Origin: Rhizophagus sp. LPA8_4_AMF
Taxonomy: Eukaryota; Glomeromycota; Glomeromycetes; Glomerales; Glomeraceae
NCBI GenBank assembly: GCA_021464525.1
Contig: JADRCO010000268.1
Span: 1-40,099, forward strand
Reading direction: 5' to 3'
Length of the DNA stretch: 40,099 nucleotides
Below, piece by piece: positions 22,544-32,868 of the stretch (position 1 is the first letter of the stretch; each line of letters opens with the position of its first letter). The notes under the pieces are model-generated. The model ran no database searches. It was not told where the DNA came from and saw only the letters and a program-made list of their open reading frames with translations. Position numbers and translations under genes: made by a program.

Positions 22544-24115
22544 TATTGCTTTATTATTTTCTTTTCGTGTTATGTTTTAGGGTTTTTTTTTAATGAAAAA
22601 AAAAGAAAAAAATATATATACTATAATATATATAGATTATTTTTTTTATTGATTTAAATTTATTTAACTAAATTTTTTGTTTTCTTGGGAGAATTTTTTT
22701 TTGTTAAATAATAAAATTAAATTCATTCAATTCCGAAAGTTTTTTAAAAAAAAAGAAAAAAAAAGGAAATTAGAAAAGAATTGGCTGAAAAGGATAAAAC
22801 ATTCCTATATATAATAGTCACAATAATTATTAATATAAGGAAATATGACGACTAAAATCGGCATGGGACGATCATAAAAAAAAACTCCCTTGATATTTTC
22901 CAAAAATAACCTTTTTTCTTCTAATAATGGAAAAGATTATCGAAAATTCCTATTTTTTTTAGAGATATCGTTTATTCATTGAATCAATTAACATGTGTAA
23001 CTTTAAAAGATGGGACAACTTCCGAATAACAATGATATATACGCATTTCACTTTAGACTTTTTTTAGTTATAGAACATTCTATTTCCGTGCAATGTTTCA
23101 TAACATGATATTGTACAAATTTTGAAACTTTAGTTTCATGAATAAAACAACGAACTTATTTTTATAAAATTTAAAACTAAACCATCTTAGAAATCGTTTA
23201 TATTACTTGGCGTACTTGGCAGTTAGCGTAGGGTTAATTTCGGAAACTTCCCAAAGGATCTAGGCATTATCTAGGCACCTTGGCATAATACAGATGCATA
23301 ATTTCCGAGTAAAAAAAAATGTTATTATTGCATAGGCTAAGCGCCGATCTGTGACGAATAATTGGTGACAAATATTGTTTCACGAACTTAAAAAAGTCGC
23401 CACCATACATAATTTCCATCACGTGATACGTGATAGTTAACCGTCACACAGGTACCATGACTAACGTCAGATTTAAACATTTCTATATAAAAATGTTGAC
23501 AGATACAAAAAAGGAATTCTGAACAATGTTACATACTTACATCAATGCCTACTCATCGTTTGATTTATTTGATGAAAATCAAAAGATATTTAATTTCCAA
23601 ACATCAGGATTATCAAAATTGTGTTAAAATCTCAAATCTTTGTGGTTTACATTAACTGGCTATTTGTTACTTTAACCGGCAATTGGTCGAATTCTTCGGG
23701 TGATGTAAAGTTAAAAACTTACTACACATTCACTCTAAACACCAATTCTAAACAATTCAAGAGCCATACGAAACAATACAAAATTGTATTTCCATTTGGG
23801 ACGCACGCATATCTTCTACACTTATTTTAATTGCTTCACAAAAACAATTTATTAATCTCATGAAGATAAAGCATTTTTATATATATGTTTCTTGAATTAT
23901 TGGCTTCGGGTATAATTATCGAATAAAGGAAGACTCGGAAGCAAACACCAGGAAGTCCAGAAGGGTAATTCCTTTTAAAAGATTATATTAATAAAAAATT
24001 TAATATTAAATTTATTGATAACTAATAGTATAAACTTTATCACACCTTAAGAAGATTACAGATTAATATTAGTATGTAAATAATATAATTTACTTAAATA
24101 TTAAATATATTAAGA
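22544..24115. other. Syntaxin promoter and duplicated 3' flank
   Basis: The left part is the upstream region of the anchored syntaxin. It includes a block around 22740-22800 (agaattggctgaaaaggat) that recurs before the paralog at 25224 (near 25330-25350) and in a weaker copy near 25616-25660. A 20-bp string at 23257-23276 recurs at 33157-33176. From about 23630 the sequence is the first copy of a duplicated flank (see repeats). The open frame 23621-23827 (+) lies in that flank and is not conserved in the second copy. Confidence 0.55.
23640..24110. repeat. Duplicated 3' flank, unit 1
   Basis: This matches 25830-26215 collinearly. Shared strings include gttactttaacc, tcgggtgatgtaaagtta (tcaggtgatgtaaagtta in unit 2), tatatgtttcttgaattatt and taatattaaatttattgata. 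It lies downstream of the paralog at 24532-25224. It records a tandem duplication of about 2.1 kb that carried a syntaxin-like gene with its flanks. Confidence 0.8.
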
Positions 24116-24473
24116 GTGAGAAATCGACATTATTTTAATAATAAATTTTGGGGGAGATACACTTTTACAGCTCAGCATCTAATGGTTGTAGAAGTATGAA
24201 GTATAGCTCATTGGATTCGACGAATTTAATGGTATTAATTTCATCTCATAGTGAGAAATTTCGTAATATTTTTAAGTGGCTCAAATCTGCTGAGGACAAA
24301 AATATTATAAAAAATCGGGATTCTTTTGAGCTTATAAAAAAGTGTCTTTTATTTCAAAAAAGTTCTTAAAACTTTGCCAAAAGATACCTAATTGATATAT
24401 TATGGATTTATTTTATAATATATTTTAATATTTGTTAACTTATCTACTGTATGTGATTGTGCCGATTTCTCGC
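24116..24473. mobile_element. Small inverted-repeat element inserted in the duplicated flank
   Basis: The left end (24116-24133, gtgagaaatcgacattat) matches the reverse complement of the right end (24456-24473, gcgagaaatcggcacaat) at 14 of 18 positions, including nine in a row (gagaaatcg). The second duplication unit lacks this ~358-bp segment and joins its flanks directly near 26228-26236, giving an empty-site comparison. The open frame 24148-24366 lies inside and is not conserved elsewhere in the window. No transposase is present, so this is MITE-like. A target duplication could not be resolved. Confidence 0.7.
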
Positions 24474-24531
24474 GGATCAGCACTTAATTCACGTTATCAT
24501 CAATAGAATACGTCATCAGCGTCATCAGATA

Positions 24532-25224
24532 CTATAATAATACACATGCCAAATTATCATCTTGTACATTTTGTTCATGAAATTCGTGAAAATCTCGTGA
24601 TAAATCAGCAAGTTCAGCGACGGTATAATCGATATTTTTAATATATTCATTACGTTTTTGTAACTCTGCTAAGACTTGTTTAGCTCCTTTTATTTCATTC
24701 ATTTTTAATAAAGCGAGCAGAGATAAAAGTTGAGAATCAGAATTTGATACATAATAATCAATTTCTTGTTGAGTAGCCTTTGGGTTCCAAGTTTTATATT
24801 GTCTTGTCATGCGATCTTTGGTTCGTTTTATAAAATCACTTTCAACTTGACGATAATCTTCTAATACATTACACAATTTTGTTCTTAAATATTCATATTT
24901 TTGTTGTCTTGGACCAAAATTAGGATCCGATGAAGGAACATGAGCATTTTCATATTGAATTCTTTTAATTTGATCTCTACATTCTACAATTAAATTTCTT
25001 GTATTAGATACGAAATTTTTTCGTTCTCTACTAGTTGATGATGTTGATTCATTATATAATATTTGTCTTTGAAGTTCTTGAATTTTTCTAATATTCATTT
25101 TAACATTAGCTAATTTTTGTCCAATTTCAATGGTTTCAGTTAAGAATTTATTAATTTCATTGTCAACACCTATATCATCTTCATCTTCTTTTTGTGTTTT
25201 TTTTGTTTTTTTTAAAAGACGCAT
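24532..25224 (-). CDS. Syntaxin-like Habc protein ending in a CaaX box (paralog B)
   Basis: A single exon gives 230 residues. The Habc region is intact and close to the neighbouring syntaxins (VPSSDPNFGPRQQKYEYLRT, DRMTRQYKTWNPKATQQ). The start adds about 17 charged residues ahead of the paralogs' start (MRLLKKTKKTQKEDEDD). The SNARE motif stops after its first half: SRDFHEFHEQNVQDDNLACVLL. The central-layer Gln, the C-terminal layers, basic patch and transmembrane helix are all gone. The last four residues, Cys-Val-Leu-Leu, form a CaaX box of the geranylgeranyl type. No downstream exon restoring the helix was seen. Role inferred: prenyl-anchored Habc module that may bind SM proteins or SNARE partners without completing a fusion complex. 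It could alternatively be an eroding copy. Confidence 0.82.
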   Translation of the reverse strand: MRLLKKTKKTQKEDEDDIGVDNEINKFLTETIEIGQKLANVKMNIRKIQELQRQILYNESTSSTSRERKNFVSNTRNLIVECRDQIKRIQYENAHVPSSDPNFGPRQQKYEYLRTKLCNVLEDYRQVESDFIKRTKDRMTRQYKTWNPKATQQEIDYYVSNSDSQLLSLLALLKMNEIKGAKQVLAELQKRNEYIKNIDYTVAELADLSRDFHEFHEQNVQDDNLACVLL

Positions 25225-26258
25225 ACTATTATTTTTTTTTTTTAATTAAATTATTTTTTGTTTTCTAGGAAATTTTTTTTTTTATTAAATAATAAAAAAT
25301 AATAAAAAAATAAAAAAGGAAAATAGAAAAAGAATTGGCTGAAAAGGATTTTTTAGGAATTTTTTTTTCATTAATAGTGAAATTTTTTGTTAGTAAATGA
25401 AATTTAAAGTGCAAAGTAAATTCACAATGAAAATTTTTATCTATTTTATTAAAGAATGATTATATTAAAAAAGGTAACGCTGATTTTAATACGTTATAAA
25501 TGATGTAATGTTGGATTCTAAAATTGTCACCCCTTATTCCATTTTCTATTAGTAAGATTTTACATGAATTATTAATTAAATTCCGGACGTTAAACCCCCA
25601 AAAAAGAAGTAAAAAAAGGAAAATAGAAAAAATTAGTTGAAAAAGATTTCTAGGAATTTTTTTGTTCGTGATTCGCATAAGAATCAGTGAAATACCAGGG
25701 GTAAATCAGCATTGGATGATGTAAATAATTGCCGGTTCAACTAAAGATCGGCACTCCCATATAAAATTCGGGACAAACGGCGTTTCGCCCCTCGATTGCC
25801 AATAAATAAGCGGCAATTGGTTACTTTAACCTTTAACCGACAATTGATTACTTTAACTGGCAAGCTGGTCGAAATGTCCCTGGATTCTTCAGGTGATGTA
25901 AAGTTAATAACTTAAAATATCAATCTTACGAAACAATTACAAAACAGTAATTCCTTTTGAAAGCACGCGTATCTTTTAGATTTTTTAGTTGGTTCACAAA
26001 AATAATATTATCTTGTTAGAACGAGATGAAGGTAAATCGTTTTTATGTATATGTTTCTTGAATTATTGGCTTCGAGTACTCTTCGGGTAATAATTAAAGC
26101 ATCAAACCAACCATCAGGAAGTAACTCCTATTAAAAGATTAAATTAATAAAAAATTTTAATATTAAATTTATTGATAAAACTATACAAATAGTATAAATT
26201 ACTTTAAATATATATTAAATTCAATAAGATCACGTCTAGTACTACGTCATCATAGGCA
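25225..26258. other. Promoter of paralog B and second duplicated flank
   Basis: 25255-25360 resembles the upstream region of the anchored syntaxin (ttgttttctaggaaa, agaattggctgaaaagga). A second, weaker copy of that block sits near 25600-25665, suggesting a repeated promoter fragment. The right part is the duplicated flank, unit 2. No gene is supported; the frame 25460-25678 (-) spans repeated promoter sequence. Confidence 0.5.
25830..26215. repeat. Duplicated 3' flank, unit 2
   Basis: Second copy of the flank at 23640-24110, lying just downstream of paralog C (26259-26945). It continues without interruption into that gene's 3' end, whereas unit 1 is broken by the inverted-repeat element. 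Confidence 0.8.
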
Positions 26259-26945
26259 TTATAATAAAACACAAGCTAAATTATTTTCTGCATCTTGTAC
26301 ATTTTGTTCATTATTGATAATAGTTTGGTCATGAAATTCGTGAAGATGTAAATCTCGAGATAAAGCAGTAAGTTCAGCGACGGTATTTTCAATATTTTTA
26401 ATATATTCATGACGTTTTTGTACCTCTGCTAGGACTTTTTTGGCTTCACTTATTTCATTTATATTTAATGAACCTTGTTGAGATATAGATTGAGAATCGG
26501 AATTTGATGAATTTGATACATAATCATCAATTTCTTGTTGAGTTGCATTTGGATTCGCAACTTTATATTGTCTTGTCATACGATCTTTGGTTTTTTTCAT
26601 AAAATCACTTTCAACTTGGCGATATTCTTCTAATACATTAGATAATTTTGTTCTTAAATATTCATATCTTTGTTTTCTTGGACCAAAATTAGGATCCGAT
26701 GAAGGAACACGAGAATTTTCATATTGAATTCTTTTAATATGATCTTTACATTCTACAAGTAAATTTTTTGTATTAGATACGAAATTTTCTCTTTCTTTAT
26801 TCAACAAATCTTTTTTTATTGTTGATATATAATTTTCTAATAATTGTGCTTGAAGTTCTTGAATTTTTGTAATATTCGATTTAACATTAGTTAATCTTTG
26901 TCCAATTTCAATGGTTTCGTTTAAGAATTCGTTAATATTTGACAT
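26259..26945 (-). CDS. Syntaxin-like Habc protein ending in a CaaX box (paralog C)
   Basis: A single exon gives 228 residues. The start (MSNINEFLNETIEIGQRL) aligns directly with the anchored syntaxin, and the Habc region is intact (RQYKVANPNATQQEIDDYV at 125-143). The SNARE motif begins normally (IKNIENTVAEL) but is one residue short before the centre. His205 stands where the parent has Gln203, and the motif ends soon after in NVQDAENNLACVLL. The final CVLL is a geranylgeranyl-type CaaX box, with Cys at 225. In the shared tail NLACVLL, paralogs B and C differ at three codons (Leu, Ala, Val), all synonymous. There is no transmembrane helix. It is probably lipid-anchored to the cytosolic face of a membrane; fusion competence is doubtful. 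Confidence 0.85.
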   Translation of the reverse strand: MSNINEFLNETIEIGQRLTNVKSNITKIQELQAQLLENYISTIKKDLLNKERENFVSNTKNLLVECKDHIKRIQYENSRVPSSDPNFGPRKQRYEYLRTKLSNVLEEYRQVESDFMKKTKDRMTRQYKVANPNATQQEIDDYVSNSSNSDSQSISQQGSLNINEISEAKKVLAEVQKRHEYIKNIENTVAELTALSRDLHLHEFHDQTIINNEQNVQDAENNLACVLL

Positions 26946-27537
26946 TGTTATAACTTGATTGATTGTAAATTAATGAAAAAAGGCGAAGGAAAAAAAAATA
27001 TATTTATATATGTACGTTTCTTTAGCTAAGATTCTAAGATTCTTTGTAGGAAAAAAAAAGATATATTTGTATATATGTATATTTCTTTATGTAATTTTTT
27101 TCTTTCGTTGATCTTTCATTGAAATTATTTTCTTTCATTGGTCTTTATTGAAATTAATCACACCAAATAAATCTCATTTTTCAATGAAAAAAACAAATCG
27201 GCATACTTTCAATACTACTTCAATTAGTGAGATCTACACAATTACTTGTTACATTTTTATGTATTGCTCGGCTATAAATCCGATTTTTATTTACCTATTT
27301 TTAGCTTTTACCGGAGTTTTAAAAAAAAAATACAATAAACCCAAAACCTTTATTATGTATTGATAAAGAAAAGATTTATTATTACATATTCTTTATTTTT
27401 TCGTTATTTAATATTTCCTTTTTTCATAATATTATTTTTATACATATATAAATAAAATATATTTATCATACATTAAATAAAATCTAAATATCAACGTGTA
27501 TTATATATATTATATATTATTTAAATACAATAACTTA
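26946..27537. other. Intergenic region between paralog C and the TPR gene
   Basis: AT-rich region containing the upstream sequence of paralog C and the 3' flank of the TPR gene. An approximate tandem repeat (ttctttcattg, tctttattgaaatt types) lies near 27105-27155. The frame 27148-27360 (+) is low-complexity and matches nothing known; it is not called. Confidence 0.5.
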
Positions 27538-30500
27538 CTAATACGAATAAGTAGGTTTTAATGTTATCCTATTTCGATGTATTGAATTTGAATGTGATTT
27601 ATCATAAAGACCTAATTTTTGATATACCCCTCTTCTTTCTAAAAGAACGGTATTATTATTAGGTTCATTATCTAATATTTTGTTCTGATCCATTAATGCT
27701 TCATGATATCGTTTCAATGCAATACATATCTTTGCTCTTATCTTTAATAAGAATAAATTATTTTCTTGTCGTAATTCCAAAGCTTTATTCAAATCAATTA
27801 ATGCTTCTTCATATAATTCCTAAAAGTATTAATTAAAAAAAAAAAAATTATTAATAAATTGCTTCATTATCTAAACAAGTCAGTAAATATTATATATACC
27901 TGATCATATTTAGTAGCACCACGATAAGATAAAGCAAAAATGTTACATGGATCACGTTGTAACATTTGATTAAAATCATCAATTGCTTCTTCAAAACAAC
28001 ACATAGATCGATATATTTCACCTCTTAATTCAAATATAGAAATATCATTGGGTGCCAAATTTAATGCTTTATCTAGATCATTAAGAGCTTCTTCGTTACG
28101 ATTCATTTCATGATAAAATCTAGCCCGAATTTTTAATGCATTAACATTGTTTGGTACCATTTCTAAAGATTTGTTGATATCTGATAATGATTCAGAATCA
28201 CTATCAAGAAGTGCAGCTTGTATTTTACCACGAATTAAAAGTGCTTTGTGATTAAGTGGATTGATGCTTAGAGCTTTATTAATATCAATAAGCCCTGAAT
28301 TATCTAAACAAAGTGCGTGATAAAGTTTTGCCCGTTTATTAAGTATAAAGATATCCTCAGGATTAATCTCTAAAGCTTTGTTGAACTTAGAAAGTGCATC
28401 ATCATTAAATCCCAATTTTACTAATGTCGCTCCTAGAAAGCCAAGACAAAATCCATTGTTTGGTAATTGTTGTAAAGAATAATTTAAATCTTCAAGTGAT
28501 TCATTAAATTTTTTCATCTTATAAAATAAAGCACCACGAATTCCATATGATATAGCATTATTTGGTGCTAATTGTAATGCTTTATTTAAATCCAAAAGTG
28601 CATCATCATAATAACCAATTCTTCGAAAGGTTTCAGCACGTAAATTCCAAGCGTGTGGACTTTTTGTCTTTAACCCTAAAGCGATATTTAAATCTTCAAG
28701 TGCTAAATAAGGTTTGTGTAATAAGAAAGAATTGATAAATGCACGATCACATCGTGTAGAAAAACTATTTGGATATTGTTGTAATAGACAGGTGAGCCAT
28801 AAAACTGTTTCCTCATATTTCTTATTATTTAGAGCTTTTATTGCCTCATTATGAGCAGGATGCAATTTTTTTGATACTTTCAAAGGCCAACGAATTTTGG
28901 ATAAATCATTATGAATATTTAATCTTTGATGTGGTAAAGGTTCTGATCGGATATTATAAGGATCTAAACAAGTTAAAGATCCAAAGCTAAGTAAAGGAGA
29001 AAAATAATTTGATCTAGTTGATTTTATTGCAAGTATTGGAGGAGTACCAACCAGTTCAGATGAGACAAAATGAATATAAAAATAAGAGAATATATTATGT
29101 TGTGGTAAAAAAATACATTCATTATCTTTAATATTCTGTCTACATTGAGGACAACGATATTTTGACATTACTGATAAATTAAGAAATGTTTCATAACTAA
29201 TTATATGTTCACATCCAAGAATACAAAGACTTTCTGAGGGTTCCAGTGTAACTGAACAAGTCATTTCATCAGCTATCATTTCAATTAAATTTTTATGTAA
29301 CAATTCATCATGTCTATTGATTTTTGACATATGTAATTGAGTTTGTGGTAATAAGATTGTACCTCGAAAATCATTGAATATAGTATTATCATAATTTGAT
29401 AGAGATTCTTGATATAACTTTGGTTTGATATCTGATAAAAATGATTTGAAATGTGACACAGCTTCTATATCATCTTTATTTAAATCTTGAAAGTAAAGTT
29501 CAAAATCTTGATCGATAATTTTAAAAGTATTCCCATTTTTTAAATATAATTTAAGTAAAATTACTGTGCATTTAATTTGTATTGGAGCACTCTTAGTTCT
29601 TTGTAAGAATTCTTTAGCAAAATAATAAGAAAGTACTAAAGTTGGCAAATGATCGCTTTTGATAATATAATTTTCAATCATATTCAAAATTCCAAATAAG
29701 AATATGATACTCTTTAATTGATATTGAGTAAGTATTTCATCATTACAAGATTTCTTACGATCATATTTCATTTCTTCAATCCAAATATTATCAGCATGCA
29801 TCCACATAAATTCCATTAATAACCATTTCCCATATTTTGATATCATTTTTTTGTCACCTTCATAAGACCAATTTTGAATGATCGATTTAATTTTCTTTAA
29901 AAGATAATAATCTGTAAAGAAGGGTGAAACTAGATCTCCAAAATCACAAGTATTACGTAAAGTTTCCCAAGATTGTTTTAAAGATGGAAAAGATGAAGGA
30001 CCTTTCTTTCCAGAATATTCGAATGATTTCACCAAGACTTTTAAAAAATGGTCTACATGAAGGTTAACTTTTCGAAATTGTAATTCATTATCACGCAAGA
30101 TTTTTAAAATATTAAATATATATTCTAATAAAAATTCTAAATTATATTTGTGAATGGTTTCCTCCTTTGGAATGTAATGACCAAGAGAAGTTGCCCAAGA
30201 AACGTTAGATGAATAATTTTTATAAGATAATAAAGAATCTTCCAATTGATTTGAAATTACTTCATAGAATCCAGCTCCTAAATGGAACAATTCAATATTA
30301 AAAATTACGTATTCAAGAACGGTTGATATAGCTATTATACGTGACTCAAATCCTACTAAATTATCATGTTCATAAGGTTCTTGAATATATGTCAATTCTT
30401 CCAATAAATCATAAATTTCATTTTCAGAAAGTCGAATACTTGGATCTTCAATCATACATTTGAGAATTTTTAAACTTAAGGGATTTGTTGAATTATTTAA

Positions 30501-30768
30501 ATCTTCAATTATATCATAAATATTTTTTCGAACAATTTTTTGATATGGAATAACACGAACTTTTTCTAAAAATTGACGATGTTGTGATCGCATTTGTTTT
30601 GAAATCTTTTCTTTTTTATTATGGAATCTTCCAACACAATTTGGAACTTCAATAGAATCATTATCATCATCCTAAATAATAATTAGAAATAAAGTAACAT
30701 CATAATATTAATATACAAATTACAATTGTTGATTTAATTATTCAGATTTTTTTAAAACAATTTACCAT
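27538..30768 (-). CDS. RING/U-box-like and TPR-repeat protein
   Basis: Three exons give 1,018 residues. The first coding exon appears to be just the ATG (30768-30766), followed by GTAAAT. Exon 2 is 30671-27900, in frame and starting DDDNDSIEVPN. Exon 3 is 27819-27538. If the leader exon is wrong, translation starts at 30593. Residues to about 460 are helical with no known domain. A zinc-finger-like segment near 470-515 reads TCSVTLEPSESLCILGCEHI followed by YRCPQCRQNI. It resembles a RING or U-box, but the usual second Cys is Thr. From about 604 to the end there are around eleven TPR units of 34 residues (for example YYDDALLDLNKALQLAPNN), the last ones in exon 3. The likely role is a ubiquitin-ligase-like or scaffold protein binding partners through the TPR superhelix. 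Such RING/TPR proteins are expanded in these fungi. Confidence 0.87.
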
Positions 30769-32592
30769 TTCGTTTTTTTTTCTATTGTGAAAAGGGTGGA
30801 AAAAAAAAATTTCGATTGTTTGTTTTTTAAAAAAAAAAAGATTTACTTTATTTATATATACGATCTTTTTTCAAAAAAATTTATCATATTTTTATATTAT
30901 TATGACAAATAATTTCATCATTTATGATTATCCTTTTATGTCATAATTTACAAATACATCACAAAAAATTTTTTTCGTTATACAAAGGATATATTAGGTC
31001 GGGAATTATTTTTTGTCTAGTTTAATAATATAGGTAAGAAAAGTTATAAAATCTTGGCACTCTTACCAAAATTATAATATAATATTATTTATTACAATAT
31101 TGAGAAACGTTACATTAAAATTCTTTCCATGAAATTTATTTTGATTATTTTTTTTTTCACTTTTCTTTTATGCTTCTCTCTTTATATATATATTATTCTA
31201 TGTTTATATAAACAAAACGGGATGTGCTGAAGTACTACTTTGATCAAATTAAATCATACTATTATAGGAAGGTGGTAAATTATTTTCAACTTTTAGTAAA
31301 AACTAAATAAATGACATAAAAATAATAAATTTACATAATTTAGTAAAATTTATTTATTAAAATTGCTAAATTACGCTAAAAATTACGCTAAAATTAAATT
31401 TTATGCCAAGAAATTACTAATATATGGCGAATTCAAAGAAATTGATACGAAAAGAATTACTCATTAAAAACGTTACGAGTCGTCTACGTTATTAAATTTA
31501 ACAGTCACATGCATGATTGAATGGATGCGTCATAGAAACTTTTGATAAAATTCTATTTGTCGTACATTATATGTCACGTGCTAGGTTTAGGTATTCCAAG
31601 GAAAAACAAGGCCTATTAATAGTTGTTACGAGGGAACAAAAGGTTACGTGAATCATGAAATACAATTGGATAATTCAAAATTATGTATGTTGACCACACC
31701 GGGCACACCCACAGTTATGCGGAGTAATTAACACATAATCGACTCGAACGGACATTTATCCGTATTAGTTATAATGACCGACAATAAAATTGACCGACAT
31801 AAAAATATAATCATTTTTGTGATGAGAACAAAGATGAAAAATTATTCTGTCAATATTTTTCTTCTGGTTTTCTGGAAGAACTTCTCTTTATATATTCTAA
31901 AATTCCATTATGAGATTAGAATAAGTAAACCTACTTTTTGGAAACAAATAGAATAATAATAGATTGCTGGTATAATATCATTCGTTAATTAATGACACTT
32001 CTTATTTCACCTTCTATATTTCCCCTGTTTATTTCCTTTTCTGTTAGTAGAATCCTATTTTGATCTGATTTACATATAAAAATACTATCGTTATTATCGG
32101 TCTATCTACACCGATTCATATCCAAGTTTAAACCTGAATGTTTATCAGCAAACGATTATTCGTTCATTTCAACAATAGTAATTTAAAGAAGCGAGTCCTG
32201 ATATAGAAATTCCTGGTTTGTGTTCCTGTTGTTATAAAATTAACATTTGCTTTTTATTATTTGAAGATCAGAAAATTTTTTTTTTAAAAAAAAAAATTGC
32301 TATACCATAATTTAACCTAAAAATCCTGAGAAAAAAAAAATAATTTCAATAACAACAGGTGATAATAAGGTAATTTTTTTCCTAAAAGATAATGCTCTGT
32401 AATACAATAAGGAATGATAACAGGGGTTGTAAGACAAGGTTAAGACAAGGTTAAAAGTTTTTTTTTTCTCAGAGAGAAAAATCTGTAATATACTGTATAT
32501 ACAAAATATTATATAATATCGAAAGTTTCTATACTCTAAAAAAAAATTTTACATATTATTTAAAAAAAAAAAAAGGTATATAATAATTATTA
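30769..32592. other. AT-rich intergenic region
   Basis: Holds the 5' region of the TPR gene and then unassigned DNA. A CACGTG-type palindrome lies near 31575. The frame 31774-31953 (+) is short, matches nothing known and is not called. I see no RNA gene or element ends here. Confidence 0.45.
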
Positions 32593-32868
32593 TTATTCAG
32601 TAATTATGTTTTTGACCATATTATCATTATCTTTTACTAAAAGATTAATAATAGAACTTCTTTCATTATCCGTTAGAGATTTGTTTTGTAAAATAAATTT
32701 GCAAGCGGCATCCCAATCTTGACGATTTTGTCCTAAAGCGATACGACAAGCTTCTTTAACAGCATTTGCCACTATATAACCACGATTTGAATCTGTAGAA
32801 GATGATGTTCTTTCTTCTTCAATAGCTTCTTTTTTTGTAAATTTATTCGTTGATTGTGAATTTGACAT
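32593..32868 (-). CDS. Small orphan protein of 91 residues
   Basis: A single exon with a clean ATG and stop. The N-terminal ~30 residues are Ser/Thr/Glu/Lys-rich and probably disordered (MSNSQSTNKFTKKEAIEEE). The remainder looks like a compact helical domain (VANAVKEACRIALGQ, DWDAACKFILQ, TDNERSSIINLLV). There is no signal peptide or membrane segment, so it is probably cytosolic or nuclear. I do not recognise a family. The amphipathic helix pattern and start context support it being a real gene, with no further evidence. Confidence 0.6.
   Translation of the reverse strand: MSNSQSTNKFTKKEAIEEERTSSSTDSNRGYIVANAVKEACRIALGQNRQDWDAACKFILQNKSLTDNERSSIINLLVKDNDNMVKNIITE

Noticed and set aside
24148-24369. 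73-residue plus-strand open frame
   Set aside because: Lies entirely inside the inverted-repeat element absent from the second duplication unit; no known transposase motif.
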